Part shown: piece by piece, positions 16,593 to 25,279 of the stretch
Layout: every line of letters begins with the position of its first letter
Position numbering within the stretch: the stretch's first letter is position 1
Assembly (NCBI RefSeq): GCF_014287675.1
Contig: NZ_JACOPQ010000018.1
Location: 1-64,000, forward strand
Direction of reading: 5' to 3'
From: Lawsonibacter faecis
Lineage (GTDB): Bacteria; Bacillota; Clostridia; Oscillospirales; Oscillospiraceae
Length of the DNA: 64,000 bases
Made by a program: the position numbers and the translations under genes
The notes under the pieces: model-generated
What the model was told of the DNA's origin: nothing
Seen by the model: the letters and a program-made list of their open reading frames with translations, nothing else
Database searches by the model: none

Positions 16593-18359
16593 TCAGCCCG
16601 CCTTGGTGGAGGTGCTGGCCTTGCGGCCGTAGTAATTCTCCTTGGGTGTGTTGTTATAGACCTTGTCTCCGTCGTTCAGGCCGGATTTGATTTCCACCAT
16701 TGTCTCATCGGAGAGCCCGGTCTCTACAGGGATGACATAACAGTCCTTGGGGATCTCCGCCTGCATATCGGCGGGGAGGAGGGTCTTGTCGATGGCGTTC
16801 TCAGGCGCCTCGGCGGTCTGGATAAAGACCACAGCCTGAGGCTCCTCAGCCCCCTCGGGACTGTAGTACCGCACATCCTGGATGGGTATGACGATGCAGT
16901 CCTGGCTCTGAGCGGCTGTGAACTGGTAGTCCAGGGGATAGCCTCCCATCAGGGTGCCATTGGGGTTCTCCACCCGGACTGTGCCGGGGTAGACCGTGAC
17001 GCCGTTCTGGTTCTCGCCGATGACGGCAATGGAGTCCACAATACCCATATAGGAGTTGCCGTTCCAGTCGTTGAGCATAAGCTCCATCCCGGTCTCTATG
17101 TACTGGCGGTTGCGGTCATCCACACTGATGTTGACCGTCATGACGCTGTTGTCGGCGATGACGATGGCGGTAGCGCCGGAGGCCACCTCCTGCCCCTCGG
17201 TAAGGCTGAGGGTCACAACCGTGCCGGTAATGGGAGCCACGGCGGAGAAGTTCTCCAGGTTCTTCTGCTCGTCCTCCACCTTCTTGACGGCGTCGTCATA
17301 GCTCTTCTTGGCGGTATCAATCTGCTCCTGTTTGCTGCGGATCAGCTCATCGACGTCGTTGGTTCCCTGGACCAGGAGGACCTGGCCGGCAGTGACATTG
17401 GCGTAATTCAGCAGATCGATGACCTGTTCCACAGGGCCCTGGGCCTTGGTGGCGATGGTGGTGGTCTGGTAGTAGGCCAGCTCGCCGTTCTCATAGGGGT
17501 AGATGGGCGCGCCGGAGGCGTCGGTCAACTCGGCGGAAGCGGACATACCGGCGGTGAGGGTGCCGGGATTGTCCATAACGAAGACAACTTCAAAGGTGAC
17601 GCCGCCCTCCTTGGTGATATGCTCCACCTTGTTGATCTTCTCCACCGTGGCATTGCGGGTGGTCATGGTGGCGGGGATGGAGATCTGGGCGGACTGGCCC
17701 ACGGAGATGTCGTTTTCGTAGGCGTAGCTATAATATAAGGAGAGCTTGAGCTTGGTATCGTCCACGATCTGGGCAATCTTCGTGCCGCTGGTCATGGGAT
17801 CGCCCACTTTGATCTCGGCGACCTCTGTCAGCTTTCCCGCGTGGGGGGCCGAGATGGTCAGGTCGCCGCGGCTCTTCTGGAGGTTGGTCATCTCCTCATT
17901 CAGCTTGTCCATGGTCTCCTGCTGATTCACAAGAGCCTCCTTGGCGGCGGCCAGGGCCTCCTCAGCGGCGGCGGAGGTGATGACATAGAGCGGGTCGCCC
18001 TTCACTACGGGCTGCCCCTGAGTGACAAAGACCTGATCCACCACACCGCCCTGAGAGAGGGTGATGGTGGCTGAGTCCTTGGCGTTGGCCGTACCGTATC
18101 CGGAGACATTGCTGACGATGGACCCCATCATAGCGGTATCGTAAATAGGCTCGCCCAGGCCCTCCTTGGGCTTCTCGCGGAAGACGAAGTACCAGATGGC
18201 CCAGGCCGCAGCGGCGATCAGCGCCACCACAATGATGGCGACAACCACGTTTTTCGCAACTTTCTTTTTCTTTTTTTTCTTTTCAGGCGCCTTCTGGGGC
18301 GGCTGAGGCGCGGCCGGTGCGGCCGACGGCTCCATGACGGGGGTGTGTTGTTCAGTCAT
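16593..18359 (-). CDS. MacA/HlyD-like membrane fusion (adaptor) protein
   Basis: The 588-aa protein starts with a Pro-rich and poly-Lys cytoplasmic stretch (seven consecutive Lys near residue 28-34). One membrane helix (about 36-58) follows. Then there is a split barrel-sandwich domain, a coiled coil (about 135-165, LNEEMTNLQKSRGDL), a second hairpin (about 330-370) and beta domains typical of RND/MacA adaptors. It should link the permease to the cell envelope. In a Gram-positive cell there is no outer-membrane channel, so its partner may be the wall or the SLH protein of the same operon. It is longer than typical MacA (about 370 aa). Confidence 0.9.
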   Translation of the reverse strand: MTEQHTPVMEPSAAPAAPQPPQKAPEKKKKKKKVAKNVVVAIIVVALIAAAAWAIWYFVFREKPKEGLGEPIYDTAMMGSIVSNVSGYGTANAKDSATITLSQGGVVDQVFVTQGQPVVKGDPLYVITSAAAEEALAAAKEALVNQQETMDKLNEEMTNLQKSRGDLTISAPHAGKLTEVAEIKVGDPMTSGTKIAQIVDDTKLKLSLYYSYAYENDISVGQSAQISIPATMTTRNATVEKINKVEHITKEGGVTFEVVFVMDNPGTLTAGMSASAELTDASGAPIYPYENGELAYYQTTTIATKAQGPVEQVIDLLNYANVTAGQVLLVQGTNDVDELIRSKQEQIDTAKKSYDDAVKKVEDEQKNLENFSAVAPITGTVVTLSLTEGQEVASGATAIVIADNSVMTVNISVDDRNRQYIETGMELMLNDWNGNSYMGIVDSIAVIGENQNGVTVYPGTVRVENPNGTLMGGYPLDYQFTAAQSQDCIVIPIQDVRYYSPEGAEEPQAVVFIQTAEAPENAIDKTLLPADMQAEIPKDCYVIPVETGLSDETMVEIKSGLNDGDKVYNNTPKENYYGRKASTSTKAG

Positions 18360-18397
18360 TTTCGTTTCCTCCTACGATTGCGATTGCTTCACAAATT

Positions 18398-18425
18398 ATT
18401 TTAACACAGTGCTGAGAGATGGCAA
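18398..18425 (-). promoter_or_regulatory. Likely promoter of the transporter operon
   Basis: On the minus strand TTGCCA (18420-18425) and TAAAAT (18398-18403) are separated by 16 bp. It lies 38 bp before the adaptor ATG. Confidence 0.45.
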
Positions 18426-18782
18426 CTACAAATGAATGACAAGTTCTTAAGCATTGCTTAAGATTTTTTGGGACCGTCTAATTAGACGGAGAAAAACGGG
18501 AAAAGTTACCCGGCTGAAAAAATTTTGTGTGCGGGGGGTGCAACGCCCGGGGGCCGGCGATACATATATATAATAAAGCGCACAGCCGCGGGGCGCCTGC
18601 GCGAGACCTCTTTACCTTATATGTCTTGGAAAACCGGAAATGTTGCAGGTGATTGAAATGTTCTAAAAAATTTTCAAAACAGGCCGGGAACCTTTTTTTA
18701 AGGCATATCGTCTAAAGAAAAATAACGGCATTCCAGGGCTTGGCCGTTGTTTTACAGTTATGTTACGAATGGCTGTAAACGC
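18426..18782. other. Gene-free stretch with palindromes between divergent promoters
   Basis: This interval is AT-richer than its surroundings and shows no convincing gene. It holds CTTAAGCATTGCTTAAG (18446-18462) followed by a T-run, and a perfect CCGTCTAATTAGACGG palindrome (18474-18489) suited to a dimeric regulator. It lacks the tandem GTCTACC sites found upstream of the other three large SLH genes. Confidence 0.5.
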
Positions 18783-18811
18783 TTGACGATTCTGCGGGGT
18801 TGGATTATGAT
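18783..18811 (+). promoter_or_regulatory. Sigma-A-like promoter of SLH paralogue 2
   Basis: TTGACG (18783-18788) and TATGAT (18806-18811) are separated by 17 bp, predicting a 5' leader of about 77 nt before the ATG. Confidence 0.65.
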
Positions 18812-18830
18812 TCTCGCAGAGGCAAGGGGA

Positions 18831-18894
18831 GTCATACTTGGCTGAACCAGCTAGTATGCCCCGAAAAGCCCAATATTAGAAGGAGGAATTCCAA
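18831..18894 (+). promoter_or_regulatory. Conserved SLH leader, variant copy
   Basis: It has the same architecture as the leaders of the three minus-strand paralogues. The stem-loop (18833-18858, CATACT/AGTATG with TGG/CCA inside) has different bases but keeps the pairing. The sequence from GAAAAGCCC to the ATG matches. Confidence 0.7.
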
Positions 18895-21705
18895 ATGAGA
18901 AACCTCAAGCGGGTCCTCAGCCTGGCTCTGGCTTCTATCATGCTCCTGGGCATGATGGTCGTCGGCGCTTCCGCTGCGGACAAGACTGCGGCTGACCTGA
19001 CCGATATGGACAAGGTCACCAACAAGGAGGCCGTCTCCCTGATGGTCGACCTTGGCATCATCGTCGGCAAGCCCGACGGCTCCTACGCTCCCACTGAGGG
19101 CGTGGATCGCGCCACCATGGCGAAGCTCATCACCTATATCATGATGGGCGATGTGGACGCTTCCATTTTCGACGGCACCAAGACTGACCTGAAGGACATT
19201 GACAGTTCCTGGGCCAAGGGCTACATCAACTACTGCTACGCCAACAAGTACATCACCGGCGACGGTAAGGGCAACTTCTTCCCCACTCAGGGTGTGACTG
19301 TTGTCCAGGCTGCCAAGATGCTGCTGGTCGCGCTGGGTTATGATGCCGAGGACCGCGGCTATCAGAACGACGCCTCCTGGTCTGTCAACATCATGAAGGA
19401 CGCCAAGACCAAGGGCCTGATTGAGGGCTTCGACGCCAAGGCGAACGATCCCCTGACCCGCGACAACGCTGCTCAGATGATCTTCAACACCCTGCTCGCC
19501 AAGACCGTCACCGCCAAGTATGACCGCGACATGGGCGAGAAGTACGTCTCCGAGTATGTTGACGACGACACCACCCTGGGCTATCAGACCTACTCCCTGG
19601 AGAAGCACACCGGCGTCGTGGTCGCCAACGACTTCGCCGCTCTGATGGGCGCTGTTCAGGACACCGGCAAGACCCTGATCTACACCTATAACAAGGACGG
19701 CGTGGTTGTAAACACCGACTCCAAGTCCATCAAGGTCGCCACCGGCGTTGCCATGCTGGGCCAGGAGGTCAACTACTACACCCACGGCTCCAAGGGCACT
19801 GTGTCCTCCTTCGTCTCTGCTACCGACAAGACCAAGACCTACACCTATAACGACAATGATATCACTTACGCCAAGTTCCTGAGCAACAACAGCATCACTG
19901 TTGACGGCGATAAGTACACCGAGTTCTCCACCAACTACGTGGATGAAGCTGCTTACACTCCCAAGGCTGCCGATGCTGCCCGCTTCGTGGACAGCAACAA
20001 CGACGGCAAGGTCGACTTTGTCCTGAAGACCAACTATACCTTCAGCAAGGTTACCAAGGTTGACAGCACCAACATCACCATTTCCGGCCTCGGCACCCGC
20101 AAGATCGCCGATGTGTCCGGCTCCGCCGACCTGGAGAAGGACGACTATGTCAACTACGCCAACGTCGGCACCAGCGGCAAGGCTGTTGCTGAGAAGGCCG
20201 AGGAGATCACCGGCACCGTCACCGCTCTGAAGAGCAACAAGACCAAGGCCGTGATTGACGGCGAGACCTACAACGTGGCCGCCGATGCCGGCAAGGCCAG
20301 CGTGAAGGATCCCGCTCAGGTCGCCAAGACCTACATCAACAACTTGACCATTTCCAAGGCTGTGGCCGGTATCTTCTACCTCAACCACGCCGGTGAGATC
20401 GCCGTCTACCTCCCCACTGAGGACGCCGCTGATTCCACCACCCTCTACGCTTATGTGACTGGCACCCAGGTCTCCAGCTACTTCGGTGATTATTCCGTCG
20501 AGGCGAAGGTTGTCCTGGCTGATGGCACTCAGGAGACGATGGTTGTTGTCGACGACAGCGACAAGAACACCGATGGCCTGTACGACATGGCTATTGCTGC
20601 AAATACGACTTCTCTGAAAAACGCTCTTGTCGGTGTGTATCCCTACACCCTGAACAAGGACGGTGAGATGCTGGCCGGTAAGAAGGTTGACACCATCAGC
20701 GCCACCGATGGCAAGTATACTGCCGGCAACCCCAAGATGGAGCTTGACAGCACTGACATCCTGCTGGACTCCAACACTGTGGTCCTCTTCTATAAGAAGG
20801 ACGGCAGCAAGGAAATCATCTCCTCCTACAAGGGCGTTAACAATGTCCCCGGTATCGCGGATAACACCACTGTTACCTATGTGAAGGCTGCCGACAAGAC
20901 CTTTGCCTCCTTCATCTTGGTGAGCAACGCTGTGGGCGAGGTCGAGACCGCCGAGTACGCTTACGCGCTTGGCAACGGTTTCACTGCTCAGACCGCCGAC
21001 GGCTACGAGTACAGCATGGTCGTCAACGGTGAGAAGGTCACCCTGACCACCGCGAACGAAGTGTCTGGCATGCACATTGGCGACATCTATACCTACGGTC
21101 TGGACAAGGACGATATCGCGACCCTGACCAAGGTGACCACCAACATCGACACTGGCGTCATTACCTCTGTCACTGATAAGTACATTACCCTCAAGGGTGG
21201 TGAGGTGGTTGAGCTGGCCAGCGACTACAGCGTGGACGACCTGACCTCCACCGACAACAAGAACGCCATCATCCCCGGCACCGGCGACCTGATTGCCGAC
21301 AGCAAGATTGTCTACGTCACCTCTAACTCCAAGCTGGTCAAGGCCTATGTCATCAACGACGGCAAGGTCGCTGGTGTTGACGGTGAGAACAAGGGCGTTC
21401 TGCTGGCCGTGGACGGCTACAATGTCACCGCCACCGGTACCTTTACCGAGGCTGGCAACAAGCTGGTCCTGAAGTACACTGCTCCCGCCGGCATCTCTGC
21501 CAACGGCGCTGTTGTCAAGGTTAACAATGCGACTGTGTCCGCTGATCTTGCTGACGGCAAGACCTCTGTGGAACTCACTCACGTGTTTACCACCGGCACT
21601 GAGACCATTACGGTTGAGATTCAGTGGAACTCTCTCTACACTGAGACTTACACCATTGATACCTCCGACCTGTCCGAGTATGTTGCCCCCACTCCTGCTG
21701 AGTAA
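18895..21705 (+). CDS. Large SLH-domain surface protein, paralogue 2
   Basis: The 936-aa secreted protein has the shared signal peptide (1-27) and three SLH repeats (about 30-210, with SWAKGYINYCYANKYI and TRDNAAQMIFNTLL). A long C-terminal region (about 210-936) rich in Thr, Asp, Lys and Val ends in TSDLSEYVAPTPAE. SLH repeats and the early mature region resemble the 21797-24652 protein most closely. Codon choice leans to GCT, GAC, AAG and CTG, as in strongly expressed genes. It is the only one of the four paralogues on the plus strand. An S-layer or adhesin role is inferred from SLH repeats. No enzymatic domain was recognised. Confidence 0.9.
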   Translation: MRNLKRVLSLALASIMLLGMMVVGASAADKTAADLTDMDKVTNKEAVSLMVDLGIIVGKPDGSYAPTEGVDRATMAKLITYIMMGDVDASIFDGTKTDLKDIDSSWAKGYINYCYANKYITGDGKGNFFPTQGVTVVQAAKMLLVALGYDAEDRGYQNDASWSVNIMKDAKTKGLIEGFDAKANDPLTRDNAAQMIFNTLLAKTVTAKYDRDMGEKYVSEYVDDDTTLGYQTYSLEKHTGVVVANDFAALMGAVQDTGKTLIYTYNKDGVVVNTDSKSIKVATGVAMLGQEVNYYTHGSKGTVSSFVSATDKTKTYTYNDNDITYAKFLSNNSITVDGDKYTEFSTNYVDEAAYTPKAADAARFVDSNNDGKVDFVLKTNYTFSKVTKVDSTNITISGLGTRKIADVSGSADLEKDDYVNYANVGTSGKAVAEKAEEITGTVTALKSNKTKAVIDGETYNVAADAGKASVKDPAQVAKTYINNLTISKAVAGIFYLNHAGEIAVYLPTEDAADSTTLYAYVTGTQVSSYFGDYSVEAKVVLADGTQETMVVVDDSDKNTDGLYDMAIAANTTSLKNALVGVYPYTLNKDGEMLAGKKVDTISATDGKYTAGNPKMELDSTDILLDSNTVVLFYKKDGSKEIISSYKGVNNVPGIADNTTVTYVKAADKTFASFILVSNAVGEVETAEYAYALGNGFTAQTADGYEYSMVVNGEKVTLTTANEVSGMHIGDIYTYGLDKDDIATLTKVTTNIDTGVITSVTDKYITLKGGEVVELASDYSVDDLTSTDNKNAIIPGTGDLIADSKIVYVTSNSKLVKAYVINDGKVAGVDGENKGVLLAVDGYNVTATGTFTEAGNKLVLKYTAPAGISANGAVVKVNNATVSADLADGKTSVELTHVFTTGTETITVEIQWNSLYTETYTIDTSDLSEYVAPTPAE

Positions 21706-21731
21706 CTAAAGAACGGGAGTATTCCCGACGC

Positions 21732-21772
21732 AAAAGCGGACCCGGCGCACAATGTGCGCCGGGTCCGCTTTT
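21732..21772. terminator. Bidirectional terminator between convergent SLH genes
   Basis: A 19-bp perfect stem with a 3-nt loop (AAAAGCGGACCCGGCGCAC arm) carries A/T tracts on both sides, between the stops at 21705 and 21797. Confidence 0.93.
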
Positions 21773-21796
21773 ACATTAAATGACCAGAGCTATTTT

Positions 21797-24652
21797 TTAC
21801 AGCCCCAAGCCACTACAGTCGATGGTATAGGTAGTGGAATAGTTCTCGGTCCACTGGAAAGTCACATCGACAAAGGTCTTGCCCTCCAGACGAAGGATCA
21901 GGGTGAAATCACCGGACTGGTCGCTCAGGGTCTTATCAGCGCCGTCAGGATTGGTGGTATAGTTGTCGATCTTGACGTCATACTCACTGGTAGCGCCGGC
22001 AGGGGCCTTGAAGGTCAGGGCGACGAAATGGCCGGACTGCTCAGCCTCAACGCTTCCATTGAACCAAGTGAAGCCGGTGCTCAGAGTGGGAGCTTTGGTG
22101 ACGGTGATATCATTGCCGTTGTAGACAATGGCGGCGCCCTCGTTGATGTGGACGGTATCAGGCAGGTTGCTCGAGCCAATCTCCTCCACCAGGGTGTCGC
22201 TGCCGGTGTTGGAGACGCTGCCAGTGCCGACAACATAAGCCTTGGCAATCTTCTTCTCGCTGTTGAGGACATAGACCACGGTGTCGTCCTTGGAGATGAC
22301 ACCGGTGTAGGGAGTAATGTTGCCCTTCTCATCGGCACTGGTCAGTACGTCGACAGTGATGTTGCTGGCGAAGTAGATGACATTGCCATCAACCAGGATA
22401 TAGCTCTCGCCGTCAGTACCGGCGACCACTCCGCTCATGATGCTGTCGCCGGAGAGGGGGGCGCCCATGGAGGAGATACCCTTATCGTTGGTGCTGTACT
22501 TGTACACGGCGCCGACGGGGTAGGGGGTGGCGGTGGTGGTGGTAAGGGAGACAATCTCGCCGTCCACGGAGAAGCTGTGCGCGTAGCCGCCCACGACGGT
22601 CAGCACATCGCCGCCCAGAGAGTAGGCGTAGTTGGCGTCGGTCTCAATAGAGGGAGTGGCGCCGATGAAGATAAAGGTGGCATAGGCGCTGTTCTTGGCA
22701 TTGACATAGGTGGCGGTGCCGGTGAAGGAGGGAATGCTCTTCACGCCGGTGTAGGAGTAAGCCTTGCCGTCCTTGTAGAAGAGGGCGACAGTGCTGTCGT
22801 TGGCGAGAACGCCGGTGCCAACGGTGGGCTTTCCGGAGGTGAAGGCAGCAGAGACGGTAGTGGTGACCTTGGAGGTAGCAGCGGCCTTAACGACCATATC
22901 GCCGTCGGCATTCAAGTAATAGCCATAGACGCCGTTCAGGTCGTTATAACCGCCTTTGAGATTCTCCAGCAGGCTGGAGCTATCGGATTTGCCGTTGTCG
23001 TCGGCCAGGGTGTAAATCTCGGCTGTGCCGTCAGCCAGAACCGCGCCGACCTCGGCAGTGGAGTTGCCCCAGGCGTCCTTGGAGACGGTTGCGGTGGTCA
23101 GGTAGGCATACTGGGTGCTGGCAGAGGTCTCGCCCACAGCGATGGCCAGAGCACCGTCGTGGTCGAGGTAGTAGGTCTGCTCGGTGGCGTCCTTCAGCGT
23201 GGTCAGGCCGCTCAGATAGGTCAGGGCGTCCTTGACGTTGGTGCTGGAAGAGGCATTGCCCTTGCCGGTAACGTCGTAGGTGGTGCCGTCCACGACAGCG
23301 GTCTTCTTAGTGCCGTTGAAGGCGGTGACGGTGCCGGTGATGGACTCAGCCTTGCTCACGAACACGCGGTTACCCACGGTGGTGTAGTTGACATAGTCCT
23401 TCTCAGCAACATTGTCAAAGCCCACCACGTCGGCGGCCTTCTTGGTGCCAGTGCCGGAGATGGTAATGTTACTGGAGGTTTTCTTGGTGACCTCGGAGAA
23501 GGTGTAGGTGGTCTTCAGGCCAAAATCGACGGTGCCGTTGGCATCGGCGTCGATCAGGGTGTAGCCCTGCAGGACGGGCTGGGTGTTGGTCAGGCTGGCA
23601 TAGTTCACGGCGAACACGGCGGTATCGGCAACGGTGAGACCGTTGTTGGTCAGGAACTTGCTGTCGCTGGTGGCACCGGCGGAGTCGGACTTGGTGTAGG
23701 TCTTGGTCTTGCCGGAATTGACAACGGCGGAGGAGACCTTATCACCGGTGTTGAAGGTGTAGTACACGACCTCCTGGCCCAGCTGCTCCAGGGTGCTGGA
23801 GGAGTTGATGACGGTGGGGGCGGCGGTCATGCTGGCGTACTTTCCGTCCTTGTCGGACACGATGACGGCTGTTTTGCCGGCATCAGTGGTGTTGGAGCTC
23901 ATTCTGATGTAGGCGTACTCGTTGGCAACCACGACGCCGGTGTGCTTGACCAGGCTGTACTGCAGGTCGCCCAGAATGGTGTCAGTGGTGCGCAGATCGG
24001 TCTTGTGAGCGACGCCCTGATCATACTGGGTGTCGTACTTCACAGTCTTGGCGAGCAGTGCGTTGAAGATCATCAGCGCAGCGTCGTCACGGGTCAGCTT
24101 GTCGTTGGTCTTGGCGGAGAGGTTCTCCAGCAGACCGGCTGTCTTCGCGTCCCGCATGATGTTGATCGACCAAGAGTTACCAGTGTAGCCCTGAGCAGCG
24201 GCATCATAGCCGAGTGCAACCAGCAGCATCTTGGCAGCCTCAACAACGGACACGCCGTTGGTGGGGAAGAAGTGGCCGATGCCGTCACCGGAGATGATGT
24301 TGTTGGCATAGCAGTACTTGATGTACCCCTTGGCCCAGGAGCTGTCAATGTCGGTCAGGTCGGTCTTGGTACCCTCGAACAGCGCGGGATCGGTATCGCC
24401 CATCAGCACATAGCAGATAAGCTTCGCCATGGTGGCGCGATCCACGCCCTCGGTGGGGGCGAAGGTGCCGTCAGGTTTGCCGACGATGATGCCGAGGTCG
24501 ACCATCAGAGCGACGGCCTCCTTGTTGGTGACCTCATTCATGTCCTTGAGGTCGGAAGAGGTGACGTCCGCAGCGGAAGCGCCGACGACCATCATGCCCA
24601 GGAGCATGATAGAAGCCAGAGCCAGGCTGAGGACCCGCTTGAGGTTTCTCAT
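21797..24652 (-). CDS. Large SLH-domain surface protein, paralogue 3
   Basis: The 951-aa secreted protein has the same signal peptide cassette and three SLH repeats (about 30-205, with SWAKGYIKYCYANNII and TRDDAALMIFNALL). A long beta-rich C-terminal part follows. It faces paralogue 2 tail to tail, so the shared start cassettes form an inverted repeat about 5.7 kb apart. Upstream it carries the conserved leader, the 30-bp palindrome and two tandem GTCTACC operators. It is likely a cell-wall-anchored S-layer or surface protein. The C-terminal function is unknown. Confidence 0.9.
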   Translation of the reverse strand: MRNLKRVLSLALASIMLLGMMVVGASAADVTSSDLKDMNEVTNKEAVALMVDLGIIVGKPDGTFAPTEGVDRATMAKLICYVLMGDTDPALFEGTKTDLTDIDSSWAKGYIKYCYANNIISGDGIGHFFPTNGVSVVEAAKMLLVALGYDAAAQGYTGNSWSINIMRDAKTAGLLENLSAKTNDKLTRDDAALMIFNALLAKTVKYDTQYDQGVAHKTDLRTTDTILGDLQYSLVKHTGVVVANEYAYIRMSSNTTDAGKTAVIVSDKDGKYASMTAAPTVINSSSTLEQLGQEVVYYTFNTGDKVSSAVVNSGKTKTYTKSDSAGATSDSKFLTNNGLTVADTAVFAVNYASLTNTQPVLQGYTLIDADANGTVDFGLKTTYTFSEVTKKTSSNITISGTGTKKAADVVGFDNVAEKDYVNYTTVGNRVFVSKAESITGTVTAFNGTKKTAVVDGTTYDVTGKGNASSSTNVKDALTYLSGLTTLKDATEQTYYLDHDGALAIAVGETSASTQYAYLTTATVSKDAWGNSTAEVGAVLADGTAEIYTLADDNGKSDSSSLLENLKGGYNDLNGVYGYYLNADGDMVVKAAATSKVTTTVSAAFTSGKPTVGTGVLANDSTVALFYKDGKAYSYTGVKSIPSFTGTATYVNAKNSAYATFIFIGATPSIETDANYAYSLGGDVLTVVGGYAHSFSVDGEIVSLTTTTATPYPVGAVYKYSTNDKGISSMGAPLSGDSIMSGVVAGTDGESYILVDGNVIYFASNITVDVLTSADEKGNITPYTGVISKDDTVVYVLNSEKKIAKAYVVGTGSVSNTGSDTLVEEIGSSNLPDTVHINEGAAIVYNGNDITVTKAPTLSTGFTWFNGSVEAEQSGHFVALTFKAPAGATSEYDVKIDNYTTNPDGADKTLSDQSGDFTLILRLEGKTFVDVTFQWTENYSTTYTIDCSGLGL

Positions 24653-24723
24653 TTGGAATTCCTCCTTCTAATATTGGGCTTTTCGGGCGAAATACGGACC
24701 AACAGGGTCGTATGACAATTCTT
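24653..24723 (-). promoter_or_regulatory. Conserved SLH leader, copy B
   Basis: It contains the stem-loop 24692-24713 and the shared block to AGGAGG. It differs from copies A and C at a few bases only, including a G-to-T change in the stem-loop and a GAAAAGCCC that it shares with the leader of paralogue 2. Confidence 0.75.
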
Positions 24724-24746
24724 TCCAAGAAAATAAAGGGCGAGAG

Positions 24747-24776
24747 AGGGGCGGTTTTATTAATAAAACCGCCCCT
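24747..24776. repeat. 30-bp perfect palindrome upstream of SLH paralogue 3
   Basis: Same core as 11913-11968 (GGGGCGGTTTTATT and complement). The plus strand continues with a T-run (to 24781), so as RNA it resembles a terminator pointing away from the SLH gene. Confidence 0.85.
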
Positions 24777-24797
24777 TTTTTATAAAATAGTGAGTAA

Positions 24798-24815
24798 GGT
24801 AGACATTTGGTAGGC
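24798..24815 (-). promoter_or_regulatory. Tandem GTCTACC operator, near site (copy B)
   Basis: Minus-strand GCCTACCAAATGTCTACC, exactly 146 bp before ATG 24652. Confidence 0.65.
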
Positions 24816-24872
24816 CGCTGGGAGAAAAGTGCGACAGAAACGGTGTAATTGCAACGTTTTGGGGGTGCTTTC

Positions 24873-24890
24873 GGTAGACATCTGGTAGAC
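24873..24890 (-). promoter_or_regulatory. Tandem GTCTACC operator, far site (copy B)
   Basis: Minus-strand GTCTACCAGATGTCTACC, 75 bp upstream of the near site. The 24891-25090 interval beyond it shows no gene. Confidence 0.65.
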
Positions 24891-25090
24891 GTGCTCTGAA
24901 AAATACAGGAAAATATAAGGCGGAACGGCTGGAATAAAAAAGCGGATTTGCGGGCATAGTGAAAGCAGCAAGACGCGGTCTTATAGTGTTAAAAAAGAGA
25001 CTTTTGGGGGATTTCGGTTGCAAAAGCTGGAAGAAAATGAGCAGGATGCGGAGCTAAACGCGTTTTTTATGCCTGCGGCGCAAAATTACT

Positions 25091-25118
25091 TTGATTTTAC
25101 ATCATACTATGCTATAAT
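25091..25118 (+). promoter_or_regulatory. Promoter of murA
   Basis: TTGATT (25091-25096), a 16-bp spacer, and TGCTATAAT with a perfect -10 at 25113-25118. The predicted leader is about 155 nt. Confidence 0.65.
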
Positions 25119-25279
25119 AGCACCGTATGAAGTGCTCCCGCCTGGGCGGTGAGCCTCCCATGGCCGCCCGCTGGCGCGGCATGGTTAAGAACAAACATAT
25201 CGGGCGGAAGCCGAAGAGCCCCGCCCTGGATACCGCGGAGCGCTGTACGGCTCCGGCGGAAGGAATAGAGGGTGCCGGA

